Position numbers and translations under genes: made by a program
Origin: Nocardioides piscis
GTDB lineage: Bacteria; Actinomycetota; Actinomycetes; Propionibacteriales; Nocardioidaceae
Direction of reading: 5' to 3'
Length of the DNA: 64,000 nucleotides
Assembly (NCBI RefSeq): GCF_011300215.1
Contig: NZ_CP049866.1
Location: 1,674,001-1,738,000, forward strand
Notes under the pieces: model-generated
Database searches by the model: none
The model's input: only the letters and a program-made list of their open reading frames with translations
Told to the model about the DNA's origin: nothing
Shown: positions 31,253-41,837 of the stretch, one piece after another
Position numbering within the stretch: position 1 is the stretch's first letter
Layout of the letters: every line of letters starts with the position of its first letter

Positions 31253-31258
31253 TAGACT
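31253..31258 (+). promoter_or_regulatory. -10 element TAGACT for guaA
   Basis: TAGACT identical to the guaB2 box, eight bases before GTG 31267. A leaderless transcript is predicted, and a shared promoter type with guaB2. Confidence 0.6.
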
Positions 31259-31266
31259 CACCTGTC

Positions 31267-32841
31267 GTGACGACACCCCCCGCCGACCACGATCTCGTCC
31301 TCGTCGTCGACTTCGGAGCCCAGTACGCCCAGCTCATCGCGCGGCGGGTTCGCGAGGCTCGCGTCTATTCCGAGATCGTTCCGCACTCGATGCCCGTGGC
31401 CGACATGCTGGCCCGCAAGCCCAAGGCGATCATCCTCAGCGGCGGCCCCTCCTCGGTGTATGCCGAGGACGCCCCCGGCATCGACACGTCGGTGTTCACG
31501 GCGGGCGTTCCCGTCTTCGGGATGTGCTACGGCTTCCAGCTGATGGCCAAGGGGCTGGGCGGCGAGGTCGCCCACACGGGAGCGCGTGAGTACGGCCGCA
31601 CCCCCGTCACCGTCACCACCCCCGGCACCCTGCTCGCCGGGGTCCCCGAGTCGCACCGCGTCTGGATGTCCCACGGCGACTCGGTGGCGGCGGCACCAGC
31701 CGGCTTCACCGTCCTGGCCTCGACCGACGTCACCCCGGTCGCCGCCTTCGAGAACGTCGACCAGGGCCTCGCCGGGGTGCAGTGGCACCCCGAGGTGCTG
31801 CACACCGAGCACGGCCAGCTGGTCCTGGAGCACTTCCTCCACGAGATCGCGGGCTGCCGCCAGACCTGGACGATGGTCAACATCGTCGAGGAGCAGGTCG
31901 AGCGCATCCGCGAGCAGATCGGCGACGACGGCCGCGCCATCTGCGCGCTCTCCGGCGGGGTCGACTCCGCCGTGGCCGCAGCGATCGTGCAGCGGGCCAT
32001 CGGCGACCGGCTCACCTGCGTCTACGTCGACCACGGGATGATGCGCAAGGGCGAGACCGAGCAGGTCCGCCGCGACTTCGAGGAGGTCTTCTCCGCCCTC
32101 GACGTGGTCGACGCCGAGGACCAGTTCCTCGACGCGCTCGCGGGGATCCACGACCCCGAGGAGAAGCGCAAGATCATCGGGCGCGAGTTCATCCGGACCT
32201 TCGAGGCGGCCGAGGTGCGCGTCTTCGGCGGCCTGGCCGGCGGGGATGCCACGGCGTGGCTCGTCCAGGGCACCCTCTATCCCGACGTCGTCGAGTCGGG
32301 CGGCGGTGCCGGCACCTCGACCATCAAGTCGCACCACAACGTCGGCGGCCTGCCCGACGACCTGCAGTTCGAGCTCGTCGAGCCGCTGCGAACGTTGTTC
32401 AAGGACGAGGTGCGCGCCGTCGGCGAGCAGCTCGGCCTGCCCTCGACCATGGTCTGGCGCCAGCCGTTCCCGGGCCCCGGGCTGGGGATCCGGATCATCG
32501 GCGAGGTCACCAAGGCCCGGCTCGACCTGCTCCGGGAGGCCGACGCGATCGCTCGCGAGGAGCTCACCCGCGCCGGGCTCGACCGGGAGATCTGGCAGAT
32601 GCCGGTCGTGCTGCTCGCCGATGTCCGATCCGTCGGCGTACAAGGTGATGGGCGCACCTATGGTCACCCGGTCGTCCTGCGACCCGTCACGTCCGAGGAC
32701 GCGATGACCGCCGACTGGGCCCGGCTGCCCTATGACGTGATGGAGCGCATCTCGACCCGGATCACCAACGAGGTCGCCGACATCAACCGGGTCACGATCG
32801 ACATCACCTCCAAGCCCCCGGGCACGATCGAATGGGAGTGA
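31267..32841 (+). CDS. guaA: GMP synthase (glutamine-hydrolysing)
   Basis: A 524-residue bifunctional enzyme that aminates XMP to GMP using glutamine and ATP. The N-terminal class I glutaminase has the nucleophile C87 (GMCYGF) with H174 and E176 in QWHPEV. The ATP pyrophosphatase loop SGGVDSA is at 229-235. The C-terminal dimerisation domain ends KPPGTIEWE, the invariant GuaA terminus. Start GTG 31267 is preferred to a 65-codon longer opening because the family begins just before [11 protein letters not shown] and a -10 box lies directly upstream. A lipoprotein gene overlaps its end. Confidence 0.97.
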   Translation: MTTPPADHDLVLVVDFGAQYAQLIARRVREARVYSEIVPHSMPVADMLARKPKAIILSGGPSSVYAEDAPGIDTSVFTAGVPVFGMCYGFQLMAKGLGGEVAHTGAREYGRTPVTVTTPGTLLAGVPESHRVWMSHGDSVAAAPAGFTVLASTDVTPVAAFENVDQGLAGVQWHPEVLHTEHGQLVLEHFLHEIAGCRQTWTMVNIVEEQVERIREQIGDDGRAICALSGGVDSAVAAAIVQRAIGDRLTCVYVDHGMMRKGETEQVRRDFEEVFSALDVVDAEDQFLDALAGIHDPEEKRKIIGREFIRTFEAAEVRVFGGLAGGDATAWLVQGTLYPDVVESGGGAGTSTIKSHHNVGGLPDDLQFELVEPLRTLFKDEVRAVGEQLGLPSTMVWRQPFPGPGLGIRIIGEVTKARLDLLREADAIAREELTRAGLDREIWQMPVVLLADVRSVGVQGDGRTYGHPVVLRPVTSEDAMTADWARLPYDVMERISTRITNEVADINRVTIDITSKPPGTIEWE

Positions 32842-33551
32842 GGCGAGGCCGCCTCGTCGGCAGGTCGCTCGGCGGAGCAGTCCTGCTGGTCGCTGCCGCC
32901 CTCAGCGGCTGCTCGGCGGTGGACCCCACCGTCGTCGCGGTGCTCGCGGCCGATGCCGAGTCGCAGCTCCAGCAGCCCCTCGACGCCGACGGTCTCCGGG
33001 AGCGCCTCGAGCAGAGGTGCGACGGTTGCCAGGTCGAGGTCTTCGACGCCGCCGGCGATCAACAGACCCAGGACGACCAGCTCGACCAGGCCGTGGGGGC
33101 CAGCGCCGACATCGTCGTCCTGGACCCGGTCGAACCCGAGGCGGCCGAGGAGCTCGTGGCGCGCAGCGAGGTCCCTGTGCTGGCCTACGGCACCCTCGTC
33201 CCCGGAGCGGACTGGTTCGTCGGGGTCGCCACGGCGCCATCGCCGACCACGGGCGTGGACACCGACCTCGAGGCTGCCCGCGAGGTCATCTCAGGGGACC
33301 GCGACTCGTTCACGCACCTGCCGGCGACCGAGATGAGCGACCAGGCCGCCGACGTCGCGGTGGGTGAGCTCGCGGGTCAGCCGGTCGGCGAGAGCACCGA
33401 CCACGAGGGCGTGCCGTCGTGGCTGTTCGAGCCGGTGGAGGTCACGGTCAACGACCTGACGAGCGTCGTGGTGGCGACGGGTGCCATGAGCCTCGACGAC
33501 CTGTGTTCAGGGCAGACCCTGGAGCGCTGCACCCGGTTCGGTCTGGTCTAG
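32832..33551 (+). CDS. Lipoprotein with periplasmic sugar-binding-protein-like domain
   Basis: A 239-residue lipoprotein with a signal peptide ending in the lipobox LSGC (C27). The mature part contains a segment ([20 protein letters not shown], then [14 protein letters not shown] and VPVLAYG) typical of the first lobe of type I sugar-binding proteins such as the xylose and ribose binders. At this length the second lobe is largely absent and no permease or ATPase gene is nearby, so it may be a sensor or remnant. It overlaps the guaA end by ten bases and is probably co-transcribed. Confidence 0.7.
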   Translation: MGVRRGRLVGRSLGGAVLLVAAALSGCSAVDPTVVAVLAADAESQLQQPLDADGLRERLEQRCDGCQVEVFDAAGDQQTQDDQLDQAVGASADIVVLDPVEPEAAEELVARSEVPVLAYGTLVPGADWFVGVATAPSPTTGVDTDLEAAREVISGDRDSFTHLPATEMSDQAADVAVGELAGQPVGESTDHEGVPSWLFEPVEVTVNDLTSVVVATGAMSLDDLCSGQTLERCTRFGLV

Positions 33552-33567
33552 AAGGCTCCGCGCTGGC

Positions 33568-33573
33568 TAGGTT
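33568..33573 (+). promoter_or_regulatory. -10 element TAGGTT for the arylsulfotransferase gene
   Basis: TAGGTT, seven bases, then GTG 33581. It supports that start codon and a leaderless transcript. Confidence 0.55.
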
Positions 33574-33580
33574 GTCGAGG

Positions 33581-35080
33581 GTGACCCCACCCGATGAGCC
33601 AACCAGCGGTCCGCGACCCGGTCGACGCGACGTCCTGAAGTTCGGTGCCGGTGCTGCGCTGGGGGCCGCGGCCGTCGGCACGGGTTGGGCGGTCTCCTCC
33701 CAGGACGGCGACGAGTCGGCCAAGGAAGAGCCAGCAGCCCCGACCACCCCGCCCCCGCCCCCGACGCAACGCTTCGTCAGCACCCAGCTCACTGCTCCCC
33801 AGACCACCGTGTGGCGCAAGGACGGCGCGACCACCTCGGCTGGCCTGCTGCTGACGACTCCGCGCAGTCCGGCCTTCCGTGCAGTGATCTATGACGACGA
33901 CGGCTCCCCGGTCTGGATCGAGCCCGACGGCAACGCCGCCACCGACCTGCGGGTCCAGACCTATCGCGGCCGGCCGGTGCTGACCTACTGGACCGGCGAG
34001 ATCAAGCAGGGGACCGGCAACGGCAAGGGCGTGATCCTCGACGAGTCCTATCAGCTCGTCGCCGAGGTGCGCTGCGGCAACGGTGTCCTCTCCGACCTCC
34101 ACGAGTTCCAGCTGACCTCACGCGGCACGGCGCTGCTGACCTCCTACCCGACCCTGCCGCTCGACCTGACGCCGATCGGCGGCCCGGCTGACGGGTATGT
34201 CTGGGGTGCCCGGGTCCAGGAGGTCGACGTCGAGACCGGAGAGGTCCTGCTGGACTGGGAGGGCCTCGACCACATCGACCTCGAGGAGACCTACGACGAG
34301 ATCGAGGACACCGGCAGCCCCGAGGCGCCCTTCGACCCGATCCACATCAACTCGGTCGCCGAGGACGGTGACGGACTGCTCCTGTGCTGTCGGCACACGG
34401 GCGCCCTCTACAAGATCGACCGCGTCACCGGCGAGCTGAGGTGGCGGATGGGCGGCAAGCGGAGCGACTTCGAGGTCCCCGAGGAGGCGTCGTTCGGCTG
34501 GCAGCACGATCTCCGGCGCCAGCCCGACGGCACCCTGACGATCTATGACAACCATGACCGCAAGGAGGAGACGGAGTCGGTCTCGGCCGCCCTGCGCCTC
34601 GAGGTCGACGAGACGGCCATGACCGTGCGCCTCGTCCAGGCGCTGCGCCACGAGGACCGCTACGGCTATGCGATGGGCAACGCCCACTACCTCGACGACG
34701 GCCACGTCCTCGTCGGCTGGGGGATGGACCCCTACGCCACCGAGTTCGACGAGTCCGGCGAGGTGGTCTTCGAGCTGGGCGGCCTCGGCCTGGGCTCCTA
34801 CCGCTCCTACCGCTCACCGTGGCGCGGTCGACCCACGACCGTCCCCGATCTGGCCCTCGGCCCGGACGGGTCGGCACACGCCTCGTGGAACGGTGCCACT
34901 GACGTCGTCAGCTGGCGTTTCCTGGCCGGTTCGTCTGCGAACGGGCTGGCCGAGGTCGCGACCGTGCCACGGGCGGGGTTCGAGACCTCGGCGCCGCTCT
35001 CGGGTGAGCGCTTCGTGCGGGCCGAGGCGCTCGATGGTCGGGGTCGGGTGCTGGGGACCTCGCGCGTCGTCGGGAGCTAG
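33581..35080 (+). CDS. Tat-exported arylsulfotransferase family (ASST) protein
   Basis: A 499-residue exported protein. A twin-arginine signal ([19 protein letters not shown] at 15-16) is followed by a Pro-rich linker and a beta-propeller resembling the arylsulfotransferase family. Typical features are the [14 protein letters not shown] segment and [14 protein letters not shown], with histidines in the places used for sulfuryl transfer in ASST enzymes. The activity in actinobacteria is mostly untested. The gene ends three bases into the convergent fbiC stop. The alternative of a general PQQ-like propeller of unknown function cannot be excluded. Confidence 0.78.
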   Translation: MTPPDEPTSGPRPGRRDVLKFGAGAALGAAAVGTGWAVSSQDGDESAKEEPAAPTTPPPPPTQRFVSTQLTAPQTTVWRKDGATTSAGLLLTTPRSPAFRAVIYDDDGSPVWIEPDGNAATDLRVQTYRGRPVLTYWTGEIKQGTGNGKGVILDESYQLVAEVRCGNGVLSDLHEFQLTSRGTALLTSYPTLPLDLTPIGGPADGYVWGARVQEVDVETGEVLLDWEGLDHIDLEETYDEIEDTGSPEAPFDPIHINSVAEDGDGLLLCCRHTGALYKIDRVTGELRWRMGGKRSDFEVPEEASFGWQHDLRRQPDGTLTIYDNHDRKEETESVSAALRLEVDETAMTVRLVQALRHEDRYGYAMGNAHYLDDGHVLVGWGMDPYATEFDESGEVVFELGGLGLGSYRSYRSPWRGRPTTVPDLALGPDGSAHASWNGATDVVSWRFLAGSSANGLAEVATVPRAGFETSAPLSGERFVRAEALDGRGRVLGTSRVVGS

Positions 35081-37637
35081 GCCGGGCGACCATAGGTCGT
35101 CGTGCGCTCGATCACGGGCCGCCCGATGCCGGCGCCGATCTCGGCGAGCTCAGCGACCGTCTTTGCCGAGCCGTGCTCACTGCCCGCCATCCGGGAGATG
35201 GTCTCCTCCATCAAGGTCCCGCCGACGTCGTTCGCGCCGGCCCGGAGCATGGCGCGCGTGCCCTCGACCCCGAGCTTGACCCAGCTGGTCTGGATGTTGG
35301 GGATGCCGCCGTCCTCGGTGCGACCGTGGAGCATGATCCGGGCGAGTGCGTGGACGGCGAGGTTGTCGCGCAGCGTCGGCCCGGGGCGGGCGACACCGGC
35401 GAGGTAGATCGGCGAGCTGGTGTGCACGAACGGCAGCGGCACGAACTCGGTGAATCCGCCCGTCTCGGCCTGGATCCGTCGCAGCACCCGCAGGTGCTGC
35501 ACCCAGTGGCGCGGGTTGTCGACGTGGCCGTACATCATCGTCGAGCTGGACCGGAGCCCGACGCGATGCGCGGTGGTGACGACCTCGATCCACGTCCTGG
35601 CGGGGAGCTTGCCCTTGGTCAGCAGCCAGCGGACCTCGTCGTCGAGGATCTCGGCGGCAGTGCCGGGGATGGTGTCGAGGCCGGCCTCGCGCGCCTTGAT
35701 CAGGAAGTCCTCCACCGACAGGCCGGTGCGCGCTGCGCCGCTCACGATCTCCATCGGGCTGAAGGCGTGCACGTGCATGTCGGGCACCCGCTGCTTCACG
35801 GCGGCGACGAGGTCGAAGTAGGCGCTCGCGGGCAGCTCGGGGTCGATCCCGCCCTGCATGCAGACCTCGGTGGCGCCGAGCTGCCAGGCCTCCTCGGCGC
35901 GGTCGGCGACCTGGTCGAGGGAGAGGGAGAAGGCGTCGGCGTCGGTCTTGCGCTGCGCGAAGGCGCAGAAGCGGCAGCCGACGTAGCAGATGTTGGTGAA
36001 GTTGATGTTGCGGTTGACGACGTAGGTCACCTCGTCGCCCACGGCGTCCTTGCGGAGGTCGTCGGCGAGTCGGCACACGTGCTCCAACAGGTCGCCCTCG
36101 GCGGTCATCAGCGTCAGGGCGTGCTCGTCGGAGAGGCCCCCCGGGTCGGTCTCGGCAGCCGTGAGCGCAGCGTGGCCATCACCCGACTCACCCGATATCC
36201 ATGGGAGATCGCGGGGTGTCGAGGCCGCTCGGAGGCCGGTTTCGCCCATGGATATCCCCGCCGCGACATCGCGAAGCGCCGCCCAGTCGCCATAGACGCT
36301 GTCGAAGTCCTCACGCCGGTCGTGGGTGCGGCCCTGCGTGTCGATGGTGGTGTTGAGGTCGGTCCGGCCCGCTCCGTCGAGGACGGGATCGGGCTCCTGC
36401 CACGGCAGGCCCGCAGGGCGTACGCCGGGGCGCGCGAGGCCGTCGGGCTGCGCCAATGCGTCAACGTGGGCGTCGAGGCGTGGGTCGAGCCACGGGACGC
36501 GCTGTCGCACGTAGTGCGGGTGAACGGTGAGGCGGGGTGCGAGCTCGAAGCCGGCGTCGGCGGTGACGGCGCGAAGCCGGTCGATCGAGGGCCAGGGGCG
36601 CTCGGGTTGACGTGGTCGGGGGTCAGCGGCGAGACGCCGCCCCAGTCGTCGACGCCCGCGTCGAGCAGCGCATGGCACTCGCCCGCGTCCACCAGGTTGG
36701 GCGGCGCCTGGACCCGCACGGTCGGGCCGAGCACGACCCGCGAGACGGCGATGGCGGCGCGATATTCGTCGAGGCCGAGGTCGTTGGCGTGGCGCATCGC
36801 GGTGTCGGGCTTGGAGCGGAAGTTCTGGACGATCACCTCCTGGATGCCGCCATAGAGCCGGGCGATCCGCCGCAGCTCGAAGATCGTCTCCGCCCGCTCG
36901 GCCAGCGTCTCCCCGATCCCGACGAGCAGCCCGGTGGTGAAGGGGATCGAGAGCCGGCCGGCGTCCTCGAGCACCCGCAAACGCACGGCGGGGTCCTTGT
37001 CGGGGGAACCGTGGTGGGCCTCGCCCCGGGTCTCGAAGAGCCGCCGTGACGTCGTCTCGAGCATCATCCCCATCGAGGGCGAGACGGGCTTGAGGCGCGT
37101 CATCTCCTCCCAGGACATGACGCCCGGGTTGAGGTGGGGAAGCAGGCCGGTCTCCTCGAGCACCCGGATCGCCATCGCCCGGACATAGGCCAGGGTCGAG
37201 TCATAGCCCTGCTCGTCGAGCCACTCCCGCGCCTCGGGCCAGCGATCCTCCGGCCGGTCGCCGAGGGTGAAGAGCGCCTCCAGGCAGCCCAGCTCGGCGC
37301 CGTCCCGGGCGATCGTGAGGATCTCGTCGGGGGAGAGGTATGGCGCTCGCCCCTCCCGCGCGGCCTGCGCCGGGGTCTCGACGAACGTGCAGTAGTGGCA
37401 CCGGTCGCGGCACAGGCGGGTGACGGGGATGAACACCTTGGGGGAGTAGGTCACCACTCCCGGCCGGCCCGCAGCCACCAGACCGGCGTCGCGGACGCGG
37501 GCAGCCACCGCGCACAGCCGGTCGAGCGCGTCCCCGCTCGCCGCGAGGAGGGCGGTGGCCTCCTCCAGGTCGAGGGCCACCCCCCGCTCGGCGCGCGCGA
37601 GCGCCCGGCGGATCTGGGCAGGCGTGACCGTCGTCAT
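35077..37637 (-). CDS. fbiC: FO synthase FbiC (frameshifted between CofG and CofH halves)
   Basis: Two-domain radical SAM enzyme that makes the deazaflavin FO, the chromophore of coenzyme F420, from a tyrosine-derived radical and a ribityl-diaminouracil. The N-terminal CofG half carries CxxxCxxC at C76, C80, C83 (CRDRCHYC). The CofH half has ICYVGCRFC near residue 550. The frame changes at plus-strand G run 36604-36606, one base short. Repair yields about 853 residues, the usual FbiC length. Start ATG 37637 has GGAAGG nine bases upstream. The F420-type LLM oxidoreductase at 58.5 kb is a plausible user. Confidence 0.93.
36194..36256. repeat. 12-base inverted repeat inside fbiC
   Basis: GATATCCATGGG (36194-36205) and CCCATGGATATC (36245-36256) are perfect complements 39 bases apart, in the region that links the CofG and CofH halves. 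They could form a hairpin in the mRNA. This may be coincidental codon choice. Confidence 0.4.
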
Positions 37638-37685
37638 GCGCACCATCCTTCCAGCCGTGCCCAGCAGCGTGGCGTCGCGTCCGGG

Positions 37686-39833
37686 TCAGTGGACGGTCTC
37701 GATGGGTGCCTCGATCTCCTCGGGCGTGAGGCGGTGGTCGTCGCGGTCGAGCTTGCTCGGCCACCAGATCTTGCCGCCGAGGTCCATGTTGATCGCCGTG
37801 ACCAGCACCGAGCGGACGATCATCGTGTCGAGGATGACGCCGAGTGCCACTGCCACGCCCAGCTCGACCAGGAACACCAATGGGATGGTCCCGAGCACGA
37901 GGAAGGTCGCCGCCAGCACCAGGCCCGCGCTGGTGATGACACCACCGGTGGAGGTGAGCGCCACGAGCGAGCCCCTCCGAGTGCCCAGGTGCATCGTCTC
38001 CTCACGCACGCGCGTCATCAGGAAGATGTTGTAGTCGATGCCCAGCGCGACCAGGAAGACGAAGGCGAAGAGGGGGAAGCTCGGGTCGGCACCGGCAAAC
38101 CCGAAGACGTACTTGAAGAGCAACGAGGACAGGCCGAGGGCTGCGCCGAACGACAGCACGACGGTGGCGATCAGGATCAGCGGCGCGAGGATCGAGCGCA
38201 GCAGCGCCATCAGGATCAGCAGCACCACCACCAGGATGATCGGGATGATGACGATGCTGTCGCGCTCGGAGGCGTTCAGGGTGTCGAGGAAGAACGCCGA
38301 ACCACCACCGACGAGGGCGTCGGCACCGTCGACGTCGTGGACAGCCGTCCGCACCCTCTCGACGGTCTCGAAGGCTGCTCGGGTGGACGGGTCGTCATCG
38401 ATCGTGGCCTCGATGAACGCCACGCCGTCCTTGGACACCGGCGGGGACGGTTCCTCGACGCCCTCGATCCCGGTGGCAGCGTCGCGGACGGCGTCGGCCT
38501 GGTCGGCGTTGGCCACGATCAGCACCTTGTTGGACTGGTCGACCAGTCCGTGGTCGACGAGCGCTTGCTGGCCCGTGACCGATTCGAACTCGGTGGTGTA
38601 GGTCTCCTCGCTCGTCAGGCCGTTGGTGTCGAGGGTGAGCAGGCCCAGGCAGGCGACGGCGAGCAGGATGGTCGTCCCGACCCACACCGGACGCGGCCGT
38701 GGAGCGATGGCCCGGCCGACCTTGGCCCAGATGCCTGACTGGGTGGGCTCGGCTGAGCCGAAGGTGGCGCGGCGCGGCCAGAAGACCCAGCGACCGGCGA
38801 TGACCAGCAGGGCCGGCAGCAGCGTGACCATCACCACGAAGGTGACGGTGATGCCGATGGCCGCGACTGGCCCGAGGCCGGCCGTGGAGTTCATGTCGGC
38901 GAAGAGCAGGCACAACATGCCCAGCACCACCGTTGAGGCGCTGGCCAGGATCGCTGGCGCCGCACGATGCAGAGCGAAGGACATCGCCTCGTGCCGGTCT
39001 TCGTGACGCCGGAGCTCCTCTCGATAGCGAGCCACCAGCAGCAGCGCGTAGTCGGTGCCGGCGCCGATGACCAGGATGGTCAGGATCGCCTGCGACTGTC
39101 CGTTGACGGTGAGATCGGCGTACTTGGCAAGGAAGTAGATCAGGGCCTGGGCCGAGAAGAGGGACACACCGGCACAGATGATGGGCAGCACCCACAGCAC
39201 CGGACTGCGATAGGTGAAGAGCAGGATGATGATGACGACGCTGAGGGTCGCGAAGAGCAGGGTGCTGTCGATCCCGCCGAACGCCTCGGCGGAGTCGGAC
39301 GCCTGGCCACCGGTGCCGGCGATGTAGACCTGACCCCCGTCGATGGCCGCGATCTCGCGCAGTTCGTCGGCGATGTCGGGGAGCTTCTCCCAACCCTCGG
39401 AACCGAGATCGAAGGTGATCTGGGTCTGGGCGACCTCACCGTCCTCGGAGACTGCCGGGAATCCGGCCTGTGCCGCCAACGCCGGGCTGACGATCGGTGG
39501 CAAGCGTCCCTCGACCGGAGCGGCGACGCCCTCCAGCTCAGCGAACTCGGAGGCATCGACCTCGATCGCCGCCAGGTCGTCCTCGGTCAGGCCCCCTGCC
39601 CGCTCATAGACCACCAGTGTGGGGATCGAGTCAGGATCCTGGAAGGGAGCGAGCTTTGCGAGTGCGCGCGTCGACTCGGCCGACTCGGGCAGCCAGGAGG
39701 ACGCCTCGTTGTTCTGGACGTCGGTCAGCTTGGCCGCGAAACCGGCAGAGCCGGCAGCGATCAGCAGCCAGACGATGAGCACGGCCCACTTGGTGGCACG
39801 ACCGGTCAGCGCACCGGCGAGTCGGCGATTCAT
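37686..39833 (-). CDS. MMPL/RND family membrane transporter
   Basis: A 715-residue RND-type exporter, with twelve expected helices and two large extracytoplasmic loops after helices 1 and 7. The two related helix-4/10 motifs GAGTDYALLLVARYREE and ALGIDYNIFLMTRVREE carry the Asp-Tyr pairs that relay protons in MmpL proteins. The family exports lipids or drugs in actinobacteria; the cargo here is unknown. Start ATG 39833 is chosen because conservation starts at MNRRLAGALTG; an upstream GTG (39869) is possible. It follows fbiC on the same strand, with a 48-base gap. Confidence 0.87.
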   Translation of the reverse strand: MNRRLAGALTGRATKWAVLIVWLLIAAGSAGFAAKLTDVQNNEASSWLPESAESTRALAKLAPFQDPDSIPTLVVYERAGGLTEDDLAAIEVDASEFAELEGVAAPVEGRLPPIVSPALAAQAGFPAVSEDGEVAQTQITFDLGSEGWEKLPDIADELREIAAIDGGQVYIAGTGGQASDSAEAFGGIDSTLLFATLSVVIIILLFTYRSPVLWVLPIICAGVSLFSAQALIYFLAKYADLTVNGQSQAILTILVIGAGTDYALLLVARYREELRRHEDRHEAMSFALHRAAPAILASASTVVLGMLCLLFADMNSTAGLGPVAAIGITVTFVVMVTLLPALLVIAGRWVFWPRRATFGSAEPTQSGIWAKVGRAIAPRPRPVWVGTTILLAVACLGLLTLDTNGLTSEETYTTEFESVTGQQALVDHGLVDQSNKVLIVANADQADAVRDAATGIEGVEEPSPPVSKDGVAFIEATIDDDPSTRAAFETVERVRTAVHDVDGADALVGGGSAFFLDTLNASERDSIVIIPIILVVVLLILMALLRSILAPLILIATVVLSFGAALGLSSLLFKYVFGFAGADPSFPLFAFVFLVALGIDYNIFLMTRVREETMHLGTRRGSLVALTSTGGVITSAGLVLAATFLVLGTIPLVFLVELGVAVALGVILDTMIVRSVLVTAINMDLGGKIWWPSKLDRDDHRLTPEEIEAPIETVH

Positions 39834-39930
39834 GAACGTATTGAAGCGGATGCCGCCGACAGCGCGCACCCGGTTATGGCGCGTGGACGCCTGTCGCCGA
39901 TCGCTTTACCCAAAGTTGGTCGGACAGCCC

Positions 39931-40977
39931 TCAGCCCGCAGCCAGCAACAGCGGCATCGAGAACTCGTCGGCAGCTGTCCGCGGCACGACGGCGTATTCC
40001 ATCGAGCCGTCCAGCCCCAGCCGGACGATGGCCCACTTGTCGTCCTGGAAGGTCACGACCAGGACGTGCTCGGGGTCCTCCCAGATCTCCCCGAAGTAGG
40101 TCGCCGACCGGCCCTTGCGGTCCGCCACCCAGGACCGGACCCGGTCGCCGCTGCGGAGGTCGAGCACGTCAAGGGTGGTCGGACCGAACCCGTCGCCATA
40201 GGCCGGGAGTCCGAGCACGTGCTCGTTGACGGTCGAGATGTCGGAGAACCGGTTGCGACAGGTGGTCCACCTCGTGCGCTGGCCACGGACCATGGCGCTG
40301 CAGGTGCCGGTGTCGCTCGCCTCGGTGATGCCCCCGAGCCACCGGCCGCGACCGGTCGACACCTGCCTGAACCGGGTCCGGTCGACGAGGCCGTGCGACG
40401 AGGTGACCCAGCTGCGGGACCGGCGGTGGGAGTTGACCCAGACGGCGCAGCCGTTGCTCGTCGCGCTCTCCTTGCAGTCCTCGCCGCTGACGACGACAGC
40501 CGAGTTGAGGCCGCGTCCGGGCACTCGGGGCATCCGCAGCACGCGGTCTGCGTCGGAGTCGATGACGGTGACCCTGCCTCGAGCGCCGGCGAAGGCCACC
40601 GCGCCGCCCTTCGGGGAGACCGCGAGTCCCGGACCCGTCCGCCACGTGCGCGCGCCCGATGCGCCGTCGGCGCCGATCCAGCGCGTCTCGTAGGCGGTGC
40701 GGGTGCTGGTCTGCACGACGAAGCCGGAGCCCATCGGCGCGAGCTCGAGGAGCTTGCCGCGGAAGGTGGTCTGTCCGCTGGGCCGATGGATCTTCCACCG
40801 GTTGCGGCCCGTCAGCTCGGCGTAGGCGATCGCCGGCGGCTCGCCCGTGGGCAGGTCGGAGACGTCGAGGACCTGCCGCGGAGCGACGCGCTCGTCGACC
40901 GGAGCCGCGGTGGAGGGCTGCCCCAGGAGGGCGAGGGCGAGTGGGGCAACGGCGAGGATGCTGACGAGGCGCTTCAT
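39931..40977 (-). CDS. Secreted hypothetical protein, beta-propeller-like
   Basis: A 348-residue protein with a Sec signal peptide (residues 1-25, likely cut after PSTAA). The mature region shows repeating blocks of about 40-50 residues with small hydrophobic strands and W/Y residues, suggestive of a beta-propeller. Cysteines in GEDCKES/NGCAVW and GTCSAM/TTCRNR may pair as disulfides. No catalytic motif is recognised and no family can be named. Its ATG overlaps the stop of the upstream glycerophosphodiesterase, so it is the last gene of the ligase - phosphodiesterase - secreted protein operon. Confidence 0.7.
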   Translation of the reverse strand: MKRLVSILAVAPLALALLGQPSTAAPVDERVAPRQVLDVSDLPTGEPPAIAYAELTGRNRWKIHRPSGQTTFRGKLLELAPMGSGFVVQTSTRTAYETRWIGADGASGARTWRTGPGLAVSPKGGAVAFAGARGRVTVIDSDADRVLRMPRVPGRGLNSAVVVSGEDCKESATSNGCAVWVNSHRRSRSWVTSSHGLVDRTRFRQVSTGRGRWLGGITEASDTGTCSAMVRGQRTRWTTCRNRFSDISTVNEHVLGLPAYGDGFGPTTLDVLDLRSGDRVRSWVADRKGRSATYFGEIWEDPEHVLVVTFQDDKWAIVRLGLDGSMEYAVVPRTAADEFSMPLLLAAG

Positions 40978-41837
40978 GACTCTATCGACGCTCCAGAGGT
41001 CGCAGGGGTTGTCTCGGTGAAGGAATCGGGCAGGGTCCGGCCGAGGTCACTGAGCACGTCTCGGAGGCGGCCGGGGCGGTTGGTGATCAGCCCGTCGACC
41101 CCGACACCGACGAGCGCTGCCATGGTCGCGGGGTCGTCGACGACGTAGGGGATGACGCCGAGTCCTGCGGCGTGGGCCTCCGCGACGAGGTCGGGGGTCG
41201 TGAACGGCACGTATGTCGAGTCCTCGACGCCGCCTCGGAAGGGGTGACCGTGGATCGGGGAGATCGCGTCGAACCCCTCCTCGGCGGCGGTGGTGACGAA
41301 CCGTTCGGCCACCCCGAGCCCGCCGAACCAGGGGGACGGGCCGTCACTGCCGGGGGCGAGGTGCTTCGGCGACACCAGCAGGTTGCGGCGCAGCCGGGGC
41401 TCCTCGAGGCCGACGAGCTGCAGGACGCCCCAGTCGAAGCACTGGATGCTGGTGCGTTCGACCAGCCCGTCGATGCGGATGGCATCGGCGACGACGCACA
41501 CGAAGTCGGCACGGCTGGTGAGCTCGGAGGCGGCCAACGCGTCGTACTTGATCTCCAGGTTGATGCCGACCGGATCTGCGTGACGCCGCTCGAGCAGGGC
41601 GGCCACCTCGCACAGCAGCGGCATGGACGGCGGGAGCTCGGCGCGGGTCAACCGCCGGATCAGTCGGGCGTCGGCGAGGGTCGGGTCGTGGTTCACCACG
41701 ACGTCGTCGTCGCGGGTCAGGTGCACGTCGAGCTCGAGCGTGGAGACGCCGATGCTCAAGGCGTCGCCGAACGCCGCCAGGGTGTTCTCCTGGTGGCGTC
41801 CGGCGCCGCCCCGGTGGGCCTGCAGGTCAAAGGTCAC
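40974..41837 (-). CDS. Glycerophosphodiester phosphodiesterase
   Basis: A 287-residue cytoplasmic GDPD that hydrolyses deacylated phospholipids to glycerol-3-phosphate and an alcohol. The catalytic HRG is at residues 8-10 with EN at 17-18. The metal ligands are in ELDVHLTRDDDVVVNHDP (E35, D37, H50). Start GTG 41837 overlaps the acyl-CoA ligase stop (GTGA). Longer openings upstream lie inside the ligase gene. The product could feed the glpD reaction encoded at 26 kb. A second GDPD gene is at the right end of the window. Confidence 0.88.
   Translation of the reverse strand: MTFDLQAHRGGAGRHQENTLAAFGDALSIGVSTLELDVHLTRDDDVVVNHDPTLADARLIRRLTRAELPPSMPLLCEVAALLERRHADPVGINLEIKYDALAASELTSRADFVCVVADAIRIDGLVERTSIQCFDWGVLQLVGLEEPRLRRNLLVSPKHLAPGSDGPSPWFGGLGVAERFVTTAAEEGFDAISPIHGHPFRGGVEDSTYVPFTTPDLVAEAHAAGLGVIPYVVDDPATMAALVGVGVDGLITNRPGRLRDVLSDLGRTLPDSFTETTPATSGASIES

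Noticed and set aside
36194..36256. Inverted repeat in fbiC as an insertion-sequence or attachment site
   Set aside because: It lies within coding sequence that continues the conserved protein on both sides, with no target duplication or transposase. Kept only as a minor repeat.
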